Shown here piece by piece: positions 44,505 through 52,694 of a DNA stretch of 64,000 bases. Position 1 is the stretch's first letter; every line of letters starts with the position of its first letter. The notes under the pieces were generated by a model. The model was not told where the DNA came from. It saw only the letters and a program-made list of their open reading frames with translations, and did not search any database. Location: the NCBI RefSeq assembly GCF_913062585.1, contig NZ_CAJXWX010000002.1, positions 248,001 through 312,000 of the forward strand, written 5' to 3'. The stretch comes from an uncultured Sphingomonas sp. (GTDB taxonomy: Bacteria > Pseudomonadota > Alphaproteobacteria > Sphingomonadales > Sphingomonadaceae). The translations under genes were made by a program, and so were the position numbers.

Positions 44505-44951
44505 CTAGGCCTCCGCCAGCGCCTTCAACTGATCCGCCGCCGCGCCCCAGCCGCCCTCGAAGCCCATCGCGCGGTGCTGCTCCATCGCCTCGCGGGTCCA
44601 ATGGCGGGCGGTGCCGCGATAGAGGGTGGCATCGCCGTCCGCAGCGACCTCGAACAGGCCGACCATGAAGGGGCCTGCCGGGCACCAGTCGCCGGTAAAG
44701 GCGTCGGTCATCACGAAGCGGCGGTTCGGCTCGAAGGCGAGGATCATGCCCTCATTCGGCATCGCCTCGCCATTCGGGCCGTGCATCACGATCAGGCTGC
44801 GGCCCCCGGCACGCCATTCCAGCGTCCGGGCCTCGGCGCGCCAGGGGGCGGGGCAGAACCACTGCTCGAACCGCTCGGTCATCACGCGCCACACCTGCTC
44901 GACCGGCGCGTCGATGCGTCGTTCGATGCTGAGTTCGAAGCCTCCTGCCAT
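44505..44951 (-). CDS. SRPBCC/AHSA1 family protein
   Basis: A 148-residue START/AHSA1-fold protein (ERRIDAPVEQVWRVMTE, PNRRFVMTDAF, FEGGWGAAADQLKAL) that binds hydrophobic ligands or acts as a co-chaperone-like module. AGGAG lies 6 bases before the ATG. It is convergent with the chemoreceptor gene and has no clear functional link. Confidence 0.85.
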   Translation of the reverse strand: MAGGFELSIERRIDAPVEQVWRVMTERFEQWFCPAPWRAEARTLEWRAGGRSLIVMHGPNGEAMPNEGMILAFEPNRRFVMTDAFTGDWCPAGPFMVGLFEVAADGDATLYRGTARHWTREAMEQHRAMGFEGGWGAAADQLKALAEA

Positions 44952-45012
44952 GTCGCTCTCCTGCGGGTCCGGGGCGAAGGTTAACCCTGTAAGTCCCCGG
45001 GGTATAGCGACT

Positions 45013-45873
45013 TTAGGAAAGGCGTCCGATCACGTCGCCCGCGCGGATCGCCTGCCCCTCGACCAGCGTGTCGGCCAGCCGCATGTCCGGCGTCAGGAAC
45101 AGGATGATGGTCGAGCCATGTTCGAACCACCCCATTTCCTCGCCCTTGCCGATCCGCGCCGAACATTCGGTGCGGCCGGGGCCATGGTCCCGCAGGTTCT
45201 GGACGGTATCGAGGCAGTGGAGGCGGATGCTGGCGACCAGGATCGCGGCGACCGGCACGATCAGCAGCGGCTGACCCGACATCAGGGTCCGCGCCTCGAT
45301 CACCGCGCGCTCGTTGCGGCAGAAGAGCCGCTCGACTCGCTTCAGCGCGATCGGGTTCACATTCCAGCAGTCGCCCGAGAGATAGGTCACGCTCTGAACG
45401 ACGATATCGGTCGGCGCGTGGAAACGGTGATACATGCCCGCCGTCAGCCGCAGGGTGACGAAGGACCCGTTGCGATAGCGCTCGACCAGATCGGGATCGG
45501 GGATCAGGTCGCCCAGGCGATAGGGAAAGCCCTTTATCTGATAGAGCCGGTCGTCCTCGATCCGGCCATGCGCGCCGACCAGCGCGTCGCAAGGGCTGGC
45601 GATCGTTTCGGGATCGCTGTCGAACTCGCGCGCGCCGTCGCGGAGCGCGCGGATGAAGCCGTCGCGCAGGGATTTGAAGCGCGTGGTGCGCGCGTCCGAC
45701 AGGTCGACGCCCGCGAAGAATTTCCACAAGCCCAGGCTGGGCCTGGCGATCAGCGGATGTTCGATCCGGGCGATCCGGCCCACCAGTTGCGTGGCAAACC
45801 GGCGCGGCAAGCGGTTGGTGACGAGGAAATTAATGTCCTCGTTCAGGAAGAACCGCATGATGGGTCCACGCAT
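45013..45873 (-). CDS. psd: Phosphatidylserine decarboxylase proenzyme
   Basis: Inner-membrane pyruvoyl enzyme that decarboxylates phosphatidylserine to phosphatidylethanolamine. 286 residues, type-I like. The self-processing triad is complete: Asp96 (SPCDAL), His152 (YHRFHAP) and Ser254 in HGST, where the family usually has LGST. Cleavage before Ser254 would make alpha and beta chains. I chose the ATG at 45873; GGAGG is correctly spaced from it but touches the ATG at 45879. Divergent from the aminotransferase (38-base gap); PmtA, the next enzyme of the pathway, lies 2.5 kb away. Confidence 0.9.
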   Translation of the reverse strand: MRGPIMRFFLNEDINFLVTNRLPRRFATQLVGRIARIEHPLIARPSLGLWKFFAGVDLSDARTTRFKSLRDGFIRALRDGAREFDSDPETIASPCDALVGAHGRIEDDRLYQIKGFPYRLGDLIPDPDLVERYRNGSFVTLRLTAGMYHRFHAPTDIVVQSVTYLSGDCWNVNPIALKRVERLFCRNERAVIEARTLMSGQPLLIVPVAAILVASIRLHCLDTVQNLRDHGPGRTECSARIGKGEEMGWFEHGSTIILFLTPDMRLADTLVEGQAIRAGDVIGRLS

Positions 45874-45911
45874 TGTCATGCCTCCGTCATGGGCACGCGG
45901 TCAAAGGCCGC

Positions 45912-47588
45912 ATGAACCCGATTCTCACTGGCCTGCTGGCCGTTTCCGCCGGTGCGGTCGCCCTGACGAAGGGCCATCGCCGCCTGACCCTGTCGCGCGC
46001 CAAGCATCCGGGACTGGGCGGCCATGTCCGCATGGCCAAGCGCATCGCCGGGCAGATTCCGTTCTACACCTATGGCGAGGATCGCTTCTTTCGTGTCGAC
46101 GATGCGCCGGACGCCGTCGCCGCCCAGCGCCGCGCGGGGTTCGAGCGACTGGGCGCGCTCTTCGCCGAGCGATATGCCAAGACGCTGGCGCTGACCCGCG
46201 AGACGCGATCCGGCCTGTCCGACCTGCAATTCACCGGCGCCTATCGCGTGCCGTTCCAGTTCCGCGAGAAGGTGCGCACGACGCTGGCGACCGGCGCCTT
46301 TTACGAGCGGTCGGAGGGGCCGATCCTGGTCGACCTGGACGGCAACCGCCTGATCGACCTCACCGGCTCCTACGGCGTCAACCTGTTCGGCAACGACTTC
46401 TACAAACAGACCATGGCCGAGGGGGCGGCGATGGTCGCCGATCTGGGCGGGGTGCTGGGCTCCTTCCACCCGGTCGTCGCCGATAACGTCCGCCGCCTGA
46501 CTGCGCTGTCGGGCATGGACGAGGTGTCCTTCCACATGTCGGGTACCGAGGCGGTGATGCAGGCGGTGCGTCTCGCCCGCTATCACACCAAGCGGCCCCG
46601 GCTGGTGCGTTTCGCGGGCGCCTATCATGGCTGGTGGGGCGATGTGCAGCCGGGCATCGGCAACCCCGTGCCCGCCGACCGGACGCTGACCCTGGCCGAC
46701 ATGTCGGAAAGGACGCTGAAGGTGCTGGCGACGCGCAAGGATATTGCCTGCGTGCTGGTCAACCCGCTCCAGGCGATGCACCCCAATGGTTCGGCGCCGT
46801 CGGACGGCCAGCTGGTCGATGGCGGGCGCAAGGCGGGGGCCGATCTGGCCGCCTATCGCGACTGGCTGCACCGCTTGGCCGAGACCTGCCGCGCGAACGG
46901 CATCGTCCTGATCTTCGACGAGGTGTTCATGGGCTTCCGCCTCGCCAAGGGCGGGATGCCGGAATATTTCGGGGTGACGCCCGACCTCATCACCTATGGC
47001 AAGACGCTGGGCGGCGGCCTGCCGGTCGGCGTGCTGTGCGGCCCGGCGCATCTGATGAAGCGCTGGCGCGAGGATCGGCCCGTCGACATCTGCTTCGCGC
47101 GCGGTACGTTCAATTCGCATCCCATGGTGATGGGCGCGATGAACGCCTTCCTGCGACGGCTGGAGACGCCCGAGGTGGCGGCGCTTTACGACGGATTGGA
47201 CGAACGCTGGAATGCCCGCGCCGCGATGTTCAATGCGCGGATGGCGGAGGCGGGGCTGCCGCTCTCGGTCGCGCACGTCCAGACGATCTGGACCATCCTC
47301 TATTCGGTCGCCTCGCCCTATAACTGGATGCTGCAATATTATCTCCGGGCGGAAGGTCTGGCGTTGAGCTGGGTCGGGACCGGGCGACTGATCTTCAGCC
47401 TCGACATCGACGACACCCTGTTCGCCGATATTTGCGACCGCTTCGTTGCAGCGGGACAACAGATGCGTGACGATGGCTGGTGGTGGACCTCGCCGGATGC
47501 GCCGAGCGACCTGAAGGCGGCGAACAAGGCGATCCGGCGGCGGATATTGAAGGAGTCGCTGGCGGTGCGGCTGGGGCGGGGGAAGTAA
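45912..47588 (+). CDS. Class-III PLP aminotransferase with N-terminal extension
   Basis: A 558-residue fold-type-I aminotransferase related to glutamate-1-semialdehyde aminomutase. PLP Lys364 in ITYGKTLGGGLPVG; Asp336 in IFDEVFMGF; FAGAYHGWWGDVQPG. The first 20 residues (ILTGLLAVSAGAVAL) are hydrophobic and may anchor it to the membrane, and about 110 residues precede the catalytic core, more than in ordinary members. The substrate is unknown. The divergent psd and the lipid neighbours suggest an amino-lipid or sphingoid-related amine. The start at 45912 has AAGG upstream; the frame extends to 45873, over psd. Confidence 0.85.
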   Translation: MNPILTGLLAVSAGAVALTKGHRRLTLSRAKHPGLGGHVRMAKRIAGQIPFYTYGEDRFFRVDDAPDAVAAQRRAGFERLGALFAERYAKTLALTRETRSGLSDLQFTGAYRVPFQFREKVRTTLATGAFYERSEGPILVDLDGNRLIDLTGSYGVNLFGNDFYKQTMAEGAAMVADLGGVLGSFHPVVADNVRRLTALSGMDEVSFHMSGTEAVMQAVRLARYHTKRPRLVRFAGAYHGWWGDVQPGIGNPVPADRTLTLADMSERTLKVLATRKDIACVLVNPLQAMHPNGSAPSDGQLVDGGRKAGADLAAYRDWLHRLAETCRANGIVLIFDEVFMGFRLAKGGMPEYFGVTPDLITYGKTLGGGLPVGVLCGPAHLMKRWREDRPVDICFARGTFNSHPMVMGAMNAFLRRLETPEVAALYDGLDERWNARAAMFNARMAEAGLPLSVAHVQTIWTILYSVASPYNWMLQYYLRAEGLALSWVGTGRLIFSLDIDDTLFADICDRFVAAGQQMRDDGWWWTSPDAPSDLKAANKAIRRRILKESLAVRLGRGK

Positions 47589-47610
47589 GCCCCTCTCGCT
47601 CCTTCTCAAG

Positions 47611-47713
47611 CCCCTCCCGCAGGCGGGAGGGGTGTGGGGAGGGCATGGCGTCTCACCGAGAGACCGTAGCTCGTGGCATGCCCTCCCCCATCCCCTCCCG
47701 CCTGCGCGAGGGG
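47611..47713. repeat. Inverted pair of the composite GC-rich palindrome
   Basis: Copies at 47611-47632 (AG centre) and 47692-47713 (CT centre, one mismatch in the right arm), with GGGGAGGGCAT and GTCTCACCGA boxes on the inner side. Same unit and arrangement as 24186-24286 and 60804-60881. Confidence 0.88.
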
Positions 47714-47743
47714 AACGGCCAGACGAGAGGGCTGAATATAAAA

Positions 47744-47777
47744 CAGGGCGGCGGTTCCGTTAGGAACCACCGCCCTG
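47744..47777. terminator. Bidirectional terminator-like hairpin
   Basis: A 15-base stem with one mismatch (CAGGGCGGCGGTTCC with GGAACCACCGCCCTG) and a GTTA loop between the convergent aminotransferase (stop 47588) and the gene ending at 47795. Short A and T tracts flank it. Confidence 0.75.
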
Positions 47778-47794
47778 CTTAAAAGCGACGACGA

Positions 47795-48418
47795 TTACGC
47801 CGCCTTCAAATCCTCGAAGTCATCGACGTCATGATGATCCATCCGCTCGCCCTTCATCAGGCGGCGGGGTGCGCTCTTGTACATCTTGAAGTCGTTGAAC
47901 GGGTCGGTGACGATCTTGGTCGCCCAGACCAGGCCGGTTTCCAGATCGCGCGCGACCCAGAGCTGCATCACGCGCACGAAGATCGCACTGACGCCCAGGC
48001 CCAGCCAGCCGATGCCGACATGGCGCAGATAGCCCATGAAGCCGTCCGGATATTCCAGCGTGCCGAACAGCGTCGGCTGGACCAGCAGCACGAGCGGGAT
48101 CGCGCCCCAGATGCCCATCAGCACATATTTGCGTGCCAAGTTGTAGCCGACCTTGATCTCTTCCTTATGCTCATGCGTCGCCTTGTTCACATGGTCATAG
48201 CCCTTGGGCTCGAAGAAGAAATGCCCGGCCTGGCGGCTGGTCATCGCGACGCCCCAGGCGAGCAGGCTGGCGACCGCCGGGTCGATGAACAGCAGCACAT
48301 AGGCGGTCAGGAAGGTGCAGGCGCTGACGAAGTGCAGGCTCTGGTTAACCAGGCTGTGGTGGTAATAGCGATGATCGTCCCACCGCTGTTCGGCGAGCTG
48401 TGCGCGGAAACCAGTCAT
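47795..48418 (-). CDS. DUF962/Mpo1-like membrane protein (tentative)
   Basis: A 207-residue inner-membrane protein with about four helices. The N-terminus WDDHRYYHHSLVNQSLHF and the segment SRQAGHFFFEPKGYDH (His66) resemble the histidine pattern of the DUF962 family, whose yeast member Mpo1 is an iron dioxygenase that alpha-oxidises 2-hydroxy fatty acids from phytosphingosine. The match is by eye and partial. The start overlaps the PmtA stop (ATGA), so it is made together with a phospholipid methyltransferase. A lipid-modifying or lipid-degrading role is plausible. Confidence 0.65.
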   Translation of the reverse strand: MTGFRAQLAEQRWDDHRYYHHSLVNQSLHFVSACTFLTAYVLLFIDPAVASLLAWGVAMTSRQAGHFFFEPKGYDHVNKATHEHKEEIKVGYNLARKYVLMGIWGAIPLVLLVQPTLFGTLEYPDGFMGYLRHVGIGWLGLGVSAIFVRVMQLWVARDLETGLVWATKIVTDPFNDFKMYKSAPRRLMKGERMDHHDVDDFEDLKAA

Positions 48419-49080
48419 TGCACATGTCCTTGGAGGGAAGGCTGACGCTTGGCGAAGCGGACCAGCGAGAAATGGCCGAGCGGGGGCAGGGGGCGGCTTT
48501 CGACCAGCTCCACATCGCCGCGCGTCGCCGCCCAGTCGGTGTAGCGTTCGAACGGGAAGTCGGTTCGGAAGCCTAAGCGGCTGGTGATCGGCATCAGCGT
48601 CTTTTCGATCGTGCCGCGAAGTCCGTCGCCAGCGCCGACGCGCGTGGTGATGACGATCTCGCCACCCGGGCGACAGATGCGCGCGAATTCGTCGAGCGCC
48701 TTTTCCGGGTTGGGCACGGCGGTGATGACGTACTGCGCGACCACCACATCGAAGCTGTTGTCAGCGAATTGCAGCGCCTCGGCATCGCCATAGGCGATCT
48801 GCTCGACATGGGTCAGCTTGCCGCTCCGCACCCGCTCGCGCGCCTTGTCGAGCATCGGCTCGGACAGGTCGACGCCGACGATCCGGTTCTCGCGCGAATA
48901 TTGGGGCAGCGAGATGCCGGTGCCGACACCCACCTCGATGATCCGGCCGCCGATGCGTTCGGCGGCGACGATGGCGGCGGAGCGCCCCTTCTTGAAGACG
49001 GGGCCGAAGACCAGGTCATAGACAGGCGACCAGCGATCATAGGCCTTGGTGACGCTGGCGGTACTCATCTGCGTTGCCAT
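48415..49080 (-). CDS. pmtA: Phosphatidylethanolamine N-methyltransferase (Rhodobacter type)
   Basis: A 221-residue soluble class-I methyltransferase that makes phosphatidylcholine (or mono/dimethyl-PE) from PE. KAYDRWSPVYDLVFGPVFKKGR and IIEVGVGTGISLPQY match the UbiE-like PmtA class of Rhodobacter. The start is uncertain: ATG at 49080 (MATQMSTAS) or 49068; neither has a good ribosome site, and a TTG at 49137 is also in frame. Coupled to the DUF962-like gene. With psd nearby, the two complete PS to PE to PC. Confidence 0.88.
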   Translation of the reverse strand: MATQMSTASVTKAYDRWSPVYDLVFGPVFKKGRSAAIVAAERIGGRIIEVGVGTGISLPQYSRENRIVGVDLSEPMLDKARERVRSGKLTHVEQIAYGDAEALQFADNSFDVVVAQYVITAVPNPEKALDEFARICRPGGEIVITTRVGAGDGLRGTIEKTLMPITSRLGFRTDFPFERYTDWAATRGDVELVESRPLPPLGHFSLVRFAKRQPSLQGHVQ

Positions 49081-49598
49081 CGAAAGGGCATCCCGTTGAA
49101 CGACGATGCGATCCCTGTTCGCAGCAGGCAGTGACAATTTGACGACAAAGCCGGCGTTCGTTGGACGAATTTCGCAATAGGGTAATCAATATGTCATCGT
49201 GTGTGCATGAATATGTCGTATTCTGTGTTTAGGCATTGAAATGGGAAGACGACACCGATCGTCTTTTGTTGCGCGGCTATGCTTTGGCTGCTTGCAGCAT
49301 CGGCAGCTTTTACTTTTGGTTTTTGGAAATATCCGGGCAGGCGCGATCCACCGCGCATGGCTCTGACCCGCGCGTTCCCCTTGTTCGCGAGGCGGGAAGC
49401 GGTTGGCCCGTCGCAAGGGTGATAGCTCCGAGCAGATGGTGGAAAATCCGTCGTTCGATGGCGTATATTGCCAAGGGTTGGTGATTGTTGCGGCGGCGTT
49501 TCGGCCTAAGCCATTGAAAAACAGTCATTCTAGTGTGTGGCATGACTAATGCAGTAACTCACATGCCGGGGTGATCCGGCACAAAGGGAGTTACCACG
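49081..49598. other. AT-richer intergenic region
   Basis: 518 bases between pmtA and a small secreted protein, with noticeably lower GC than the surroundings (especially 49150-49330 and 49490-49560). It should contain the pmtA promoter. A 47-codon ATG frame at 49279-49422 with a hydrophobic start (MLWLLAASAAFTFGFW) has no ribosome site; I do not call it. The 3' end carries the structured leader 49554-49594. Confidence 0.55.
49554..49594 (+). promoter_or_regulatory. Nested stem-loop that sequesters a ribosome binding site
   Basis: An outer helix GTAACTC (49554-49560) with GAGTTAC (49588-49594) encloses an inner hairpin TGCCGG (49564-49569) with CCGGCA (49576-49581). The ribosome site GGGAG (49586-49590) for the gene at 49599 lies partly in the outer helix. 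This could be a translational switch such as a thermosensor or ligand-responsive leader. No known riboswitch consensus is recognised. Confidence 0.5.
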
Positions 49599-49850
49599 AT
49601 GTTCATTTCGCTGCTGATCGCTTCGACCGTCGCCATCGCCAATCCGGCTCGCGAAACCGCGATCGCCCCTGCGCCGACCCCGACCCCTGCGGCCACTGCA
49701 ACCGTCGCCGCCGGTCCGTCGCCCACGACCCGCTACTGTGTCATCGATACGCTGACCGGCACGCGCATCCGGACCAAGAAGTGCCTCACCGCCGCCCAGT
49801 GGATCGCCCGCGACGGCGAGGTGCCCGGTGCGGACACCAAGCGCCGCTGA
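49599..49850 (+). CDS. Small secreted two-cysteine protein, copy 1
   Basis: An 83-residue protein with a short signal peptide (MFISLLIASTVAIA), a Pro/Ala/Thr-rich spacer, and a core TRYCVIDTLTGTRIRTKKCLTAAQW with two cysteines. AAGGGAG lies before the ATG at 49599. The next gene encodes a protein of the same plan. Function unknown; probably periplasmic with a disulfide. Confidence 0.7.
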   Translation: MFISLLIASTVAIANPARETAIAPAPTPTPAATATVAAGPSPTTRYCVIDTLTGTRIRTKKCLTAAQWIARDGEVPGADTKRR

Positions 49851-49873
49851 CCCTTCCGGCCGGGAGATTTTCG

Positions 49874-50113
49874 ATGATGATGGCCACCATGCTCGCCGCT
49901 GCGCTGGCGTCGGCGGCGGCACCTGGCGAGGATATGCTCAAGCCCGTCGACGTGCCGGTCCCGCCGGTGGCGGCGGCGCCCGCCAGGCCCGTGCGCTACT
50001 GCTTCCTGACCCTGGAAGAGGATGGCCGGATGCCGGGCAAGATCTGCAAGACCCGGGTCGAGTGGCGCTGGCGGGGTATCGACCCGCTCGCCTATCTCGG
50101 CCGGGGCCGATGA
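49874..50113 (+). CDS. Small secreted two-cysteine protein, copy 2
   Basis: A 79-residue protein with the same architecture as the preceding one: signal peptide, Pro/Val/Ala spacer, and core VRYCFLTLEEDGRMPGKICK-TRVEW. Both share RYC, a glycine, K-x-C-x-T and a following Trp. It starts 23 bases after copy 1, with GGGAG upstream. The pair looks like a diverged tandem duplication of unknown function. Confidence 0.65.
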   Translation: MMMATMLAAALASAAAPGEDMLKPVDVPVPPVAAAPARPVRYCFLTLEEDGRMPGKICKTRVEWRWRGIDPLAYLGRGR

Positions 50114-50161
50114 GGGCATGGGGCGGGGCCGCCCGGACAGGACCGCCCCGCCCATCGCCTG

Positions 50162-51313
50162 TCAGAGCAGATCGCGCGAATAGACGTTATAGGTCTTGTT
50201 GACGTCGCTCTTGATGGTCTCGGCGATCGAGCGCATCCCCTGATTGTCGTCGAGGATCCAGCCGATCTCGCCGCGCGAGGCGCCGTATTTGGTCACGGAC
50301 GCCCGGCGGATATATTCGATCATCATGAAGGCCAGCTGGCTGGCCATGCGCGACGCCTGAAGCTCCTTGACCACGCCCATCAGCGGCACGCGCATCGTCC
50401 GCACCTTCGGCGCACGCAGCCACAGCAGCAGCTTGGCCCAACCGAAGGGGAGCAGGCTGCCCTTCAGCGGCTTGATCGCCTCGTTGAGGTCGGGGAGCGT
50501 AATCATGAAGGCGACCGGTTTGCCGTCCAGCTCGGCGATGCGGATCAGGTCGTTGAACACGATCGGCTTCAGCTTGACGCCGACATCCTTGATCTCGGGC
50601 GGGGTGAGGGGGATGAAGCCCCAGTTGTCGGACCACGCATCGTTAAGGATGCTCAGGATGATCGCGGCCTCTTCCTCGAACTTCGCCTTGTTCACCTCGC
50701 GCACGCGGATGCGCTCGTTCTTCTCGCCCGACTTGATGATGCGCTGGACGATCGGCGGAAATTCCTGCGTGATGTCCAGCTCGTAAGTGAAGAGCTGCTT
50801 GATGACGCTATAGCCCGCGCCTTCGATCCAGCCCTGATATTCGGGGCGCGCATGGCCCATCATGATCGTCGGGTCCTGGTCGAAACCCTGGACCAGCAGG
50901 CCGGGCTCTTCCCACACCGATTGCGACACCGGGCCGATCGCGCGGGTCATGCCCTGATCGCGCAGCCAGCCCTCGGCGGCGGCGAGCAGCGCCTTGAACA
51001 CGTCCTGATCCACCGCATCCATCAGGCCCCAGAATCCGACGCCAGGCCCGAACCCCTTGGACGGATCCATCTCCAGCGCCAGCGTGTCCAGATGCGCCGA
51101 GATGCGCCCGACGACCTTGCCATTGTCCTCGGCCAGGAACAGCTGCGCCTTGGCGTGGCTGTACCAGCCATTCTTCTCCGGCGTGATCAGGCCCAGTGCC
51201 TCGCCCTTCAGCGGCGGAACCCAGTGCGGATCGTTCGCGTAGAGGGTGAAGGGGAAGTCGACAAAGGCCTTACGGTCCGATTTCGACGCAATGGGGCGGA
51301 TGGAAACGGTCAT
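50162..51313 (-). CDS. bcerS: GNAT-fold N-acyltransferase, candidate bacterial ceramide synthase
   Basis: A 383-residue cytosolic protein of the long GNAT family that includes the Caulobacter ceramide synthase: MTVSIRPIASKSDRKAFVDFPFTLY, DPHWVPPL, GRISAHLD, GFWGLMDAVDQDVFKALLAAAEGWL, then a C-terminal repeat of the fold (IRIAELDGKPVAFMITLPDLNEAI). That enzyme N-acylates 3-ketosphinganine or sphinganine with acyl-CoA. Close relatives occur in bacteria without sphingolipids, so the assignment depends on spt, acp and cerR lying 6-9 kb away. ATG at 51313. Divergent from the desaturase gene. Confidence 0.68.
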   Translation of the reverse strand: MTVSIRPIASKSDRKAFVDFPFTLYANDPHWVPPLKGEALGLITPEKNGWYSHAKAQLFLAEDNGKVVGRISAHLDTLALEMDPSKGFGPGVGFWGLMDAVDQDVFKALLAAAEGWLRDQGMTRAIGPVSQSVWEEPGLLVQGFDQDPTIMMGHARPEYQGWIEGAGYSVIKQLFTYELDITQEFPPIVQRIIKSGEKNERIRVREVNKAKFEEEAAIILSILNDAWSDNWGFIPLTPPEIKDVGVKLKPIVFNDLIRIAELDGKPVAFMITLPDLNEAIKPLKGSLLPFGWAKLLLWLRAPKVRTMRVPLMGVVKELQASRMASQLAFMMIEYIRRASVTKYGASRGEIGWILDDNQGMRSIAETIKSDVNKTYNVYSRDLL

Positions 51314-51445
51314 AAATGCGGTCCGGGCAATGATTTCGTCATCGTATCTAACCGTCTGCGTCGATCATAGCGAGTGAGGATTCCGTCATGGCGGGCCGTG
51401 GGAATGCCACCGTGTCGCCACTATGTGGTGACAAAGGATAGAGTT

Positions 51446-52540
51446 ATGGAAACGACGCTTTCTTTCGAACGGAGTGGGAAGGCCGCCGCGGCGGCTCCCG
51501 TCGTGCGTGTCCCGATCGCGGACGACAAGGCGATGCTGCGCGCCGCCGCCGAGCTGACCCGCGACCTGATCGCGCCGCGCCCGGGCCTCTATTGGGGCGA
51601 CATGCTGGGCAGCGCGCTGGTCGGTTACGCGGCGCTGGCCGTGGCGGTGACGGCATCGTCGACCGGCGTGATCGTCGTCGCATCCGTGGTGGCGGTGTTG
51701 GCGCTGTACCGCGCCCTGCTGTTCATCCACGAAGTCAGCCATATGAAGCATTCGGCGCTGCCGCGTTTCCGCGAAGGCTGGAATGCGCTGGTCGGCGTGC
51801 CGCTGCTGACGCCCGCCTTCATGTATGAGGGGGTGCACAACCTGCACCATGCCAAGACTCGGTACGGCACGGCGGACGATCCCGAATATCTGCCGCTGGC
51901 GCTGATGAAGCCCTGGACGCTGCCGGTCTTCATCCTCGTGTCGGCGCTGGCGCCGCTGGGGTTGCTGATCCGCTTTGCGATCCTGTCGCCGCTCTCCTGG
52001 GTGGTGCCGGGGCTGCGCAAGATGGTCGTCGAGCGTTACTCGGCGCTGGCGATCAACCCGCAATTCCGCCGCCGCATGCCCGAGGGCGAGGCGCTGGTCC
52101 GCTTCAACCGCACCGATACGGCCGCCTCGATCTGGGCCATCGCGCTGGTGGCGATGGTCGTGACGGGCGTGATCCCGCTGCGTGGCTTTGCGATCGGGTT
52201 CGCGATCGGCTCGGCGGTGGCGGTCCTCAACCAGGTGCGCACGCTGGTTGCGCATCTTTGGGAGAATGAGGGCGAACAGATGACGGTGACCGCCCAGTAT
52301 CTGGACTCCGTCAACGTGCCTCCGCCCGCACTGCTGCCGGGGCTCTGGGCGCCGGTGGGCCTGCGCTATCACGCGCTGCACCACTTGCTGCCGTCACTGC
52401 CCTATCATGCGCTGGGCGAGGCGCATCGCCGGATCAGCGCGGCGCTGACCCCGGACTCGCCGTATCACAAGGCAAGCTACAAGGGCCTGCCGGGGCTGGT
52501 GGCGAAGATTGGCCTGAGTACCCTTCGTCGGGGGAAGTGA
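51446..52540 (+). CDS. Membrane fatty-acid desaturase/hydroxylase
   Basis: A 364-residue integral-membrane di-iron enzyme with the three histidine boxes: HEVSH (95-99), HNLHH (131-135) and HALHHLLPSLPYH (309-321). Four or more hydrophobic helices lie between boxes. The family introduces double bonds or hydroxyls into acyl chains; the position and substrate cannot be read from sequence. Neighbouring the candidate ceramide synthase and lptFG, it may act on the acyl or sphingoid chain of the sphingolipid. ATG 51446 with AAAGGA upstream. Confidence 0.82.
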   Translation: METTLSFERSGKAAAAAPVVRVPIADDKAMLRAAAELTRDLIAPRPGLYWGDMLGSALVGYAALAVAVTASSTGVIVVASVVAVLALYRALLFIHEVSHMKHSALPRFREGWNALVGVPLLTPAFMYEGVHNLHHAKTRYGTADDPEYLPLALMKPWTLPVFILVSALAPLGLLIRFAILSPLSWVVPGLRKMVVERYSALAINPQFRRRMPEGEALVRFNRTDTAASIWAIALVAMVVTGVIPLRGFAIGFAIGSAVAVLNQVRTLVAHLWENEGEQMTVTAQYLDSVNVPPPALLPGLWAPVGLRYHALHHLLPSLPYHALGEAHRRISAALTPDSPYHKASYKGLPGLVAKIGLSTLRRGK

Positions 52541-52573
52541 TCCCTCGGCTGGGCAGGGACGAAGCGTCCCCAC

Positions 52574-52645
52574 CTTCGCTCAGCCTGAGCGAAGGCGAAG
52601 GCCAAGGGAAATGCGCGGCCCAGCCGCCATGTTCGCCCGTGCACT
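52574..52645. repeat. Degenerate copies of the 31-base dispersed repeat
   Basis: CTTCGCTCAG-C-CTGAGCGAAG (52574-52594) looks like two repeat arms fused with the loop deleted. A separate diverged copy, CTTCGACTTCGCTCAA..., begins near 52642. Related to 1003-1123 and 55077-55161. Confidence 0.65.
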
Positions 52646-52694
52646 TCGACTTCGCTCAATGCAAACGGGGGGTGGGGGGTGCCTAACCGCCCCC

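Noticed and set aside
45876..47609. 577-codon minus-strand frame across the aminotransferase
   Set aside because: Shadow of a PLP enzyme with clear motifs; would also overlap psd.
49279..49422. 47-codon ORF with a hydrophobic N-terminus in the AT-rich gap
   Set aside because: No ribosome site, no conservation evidence; kept only as a remark in the intergenic entry.
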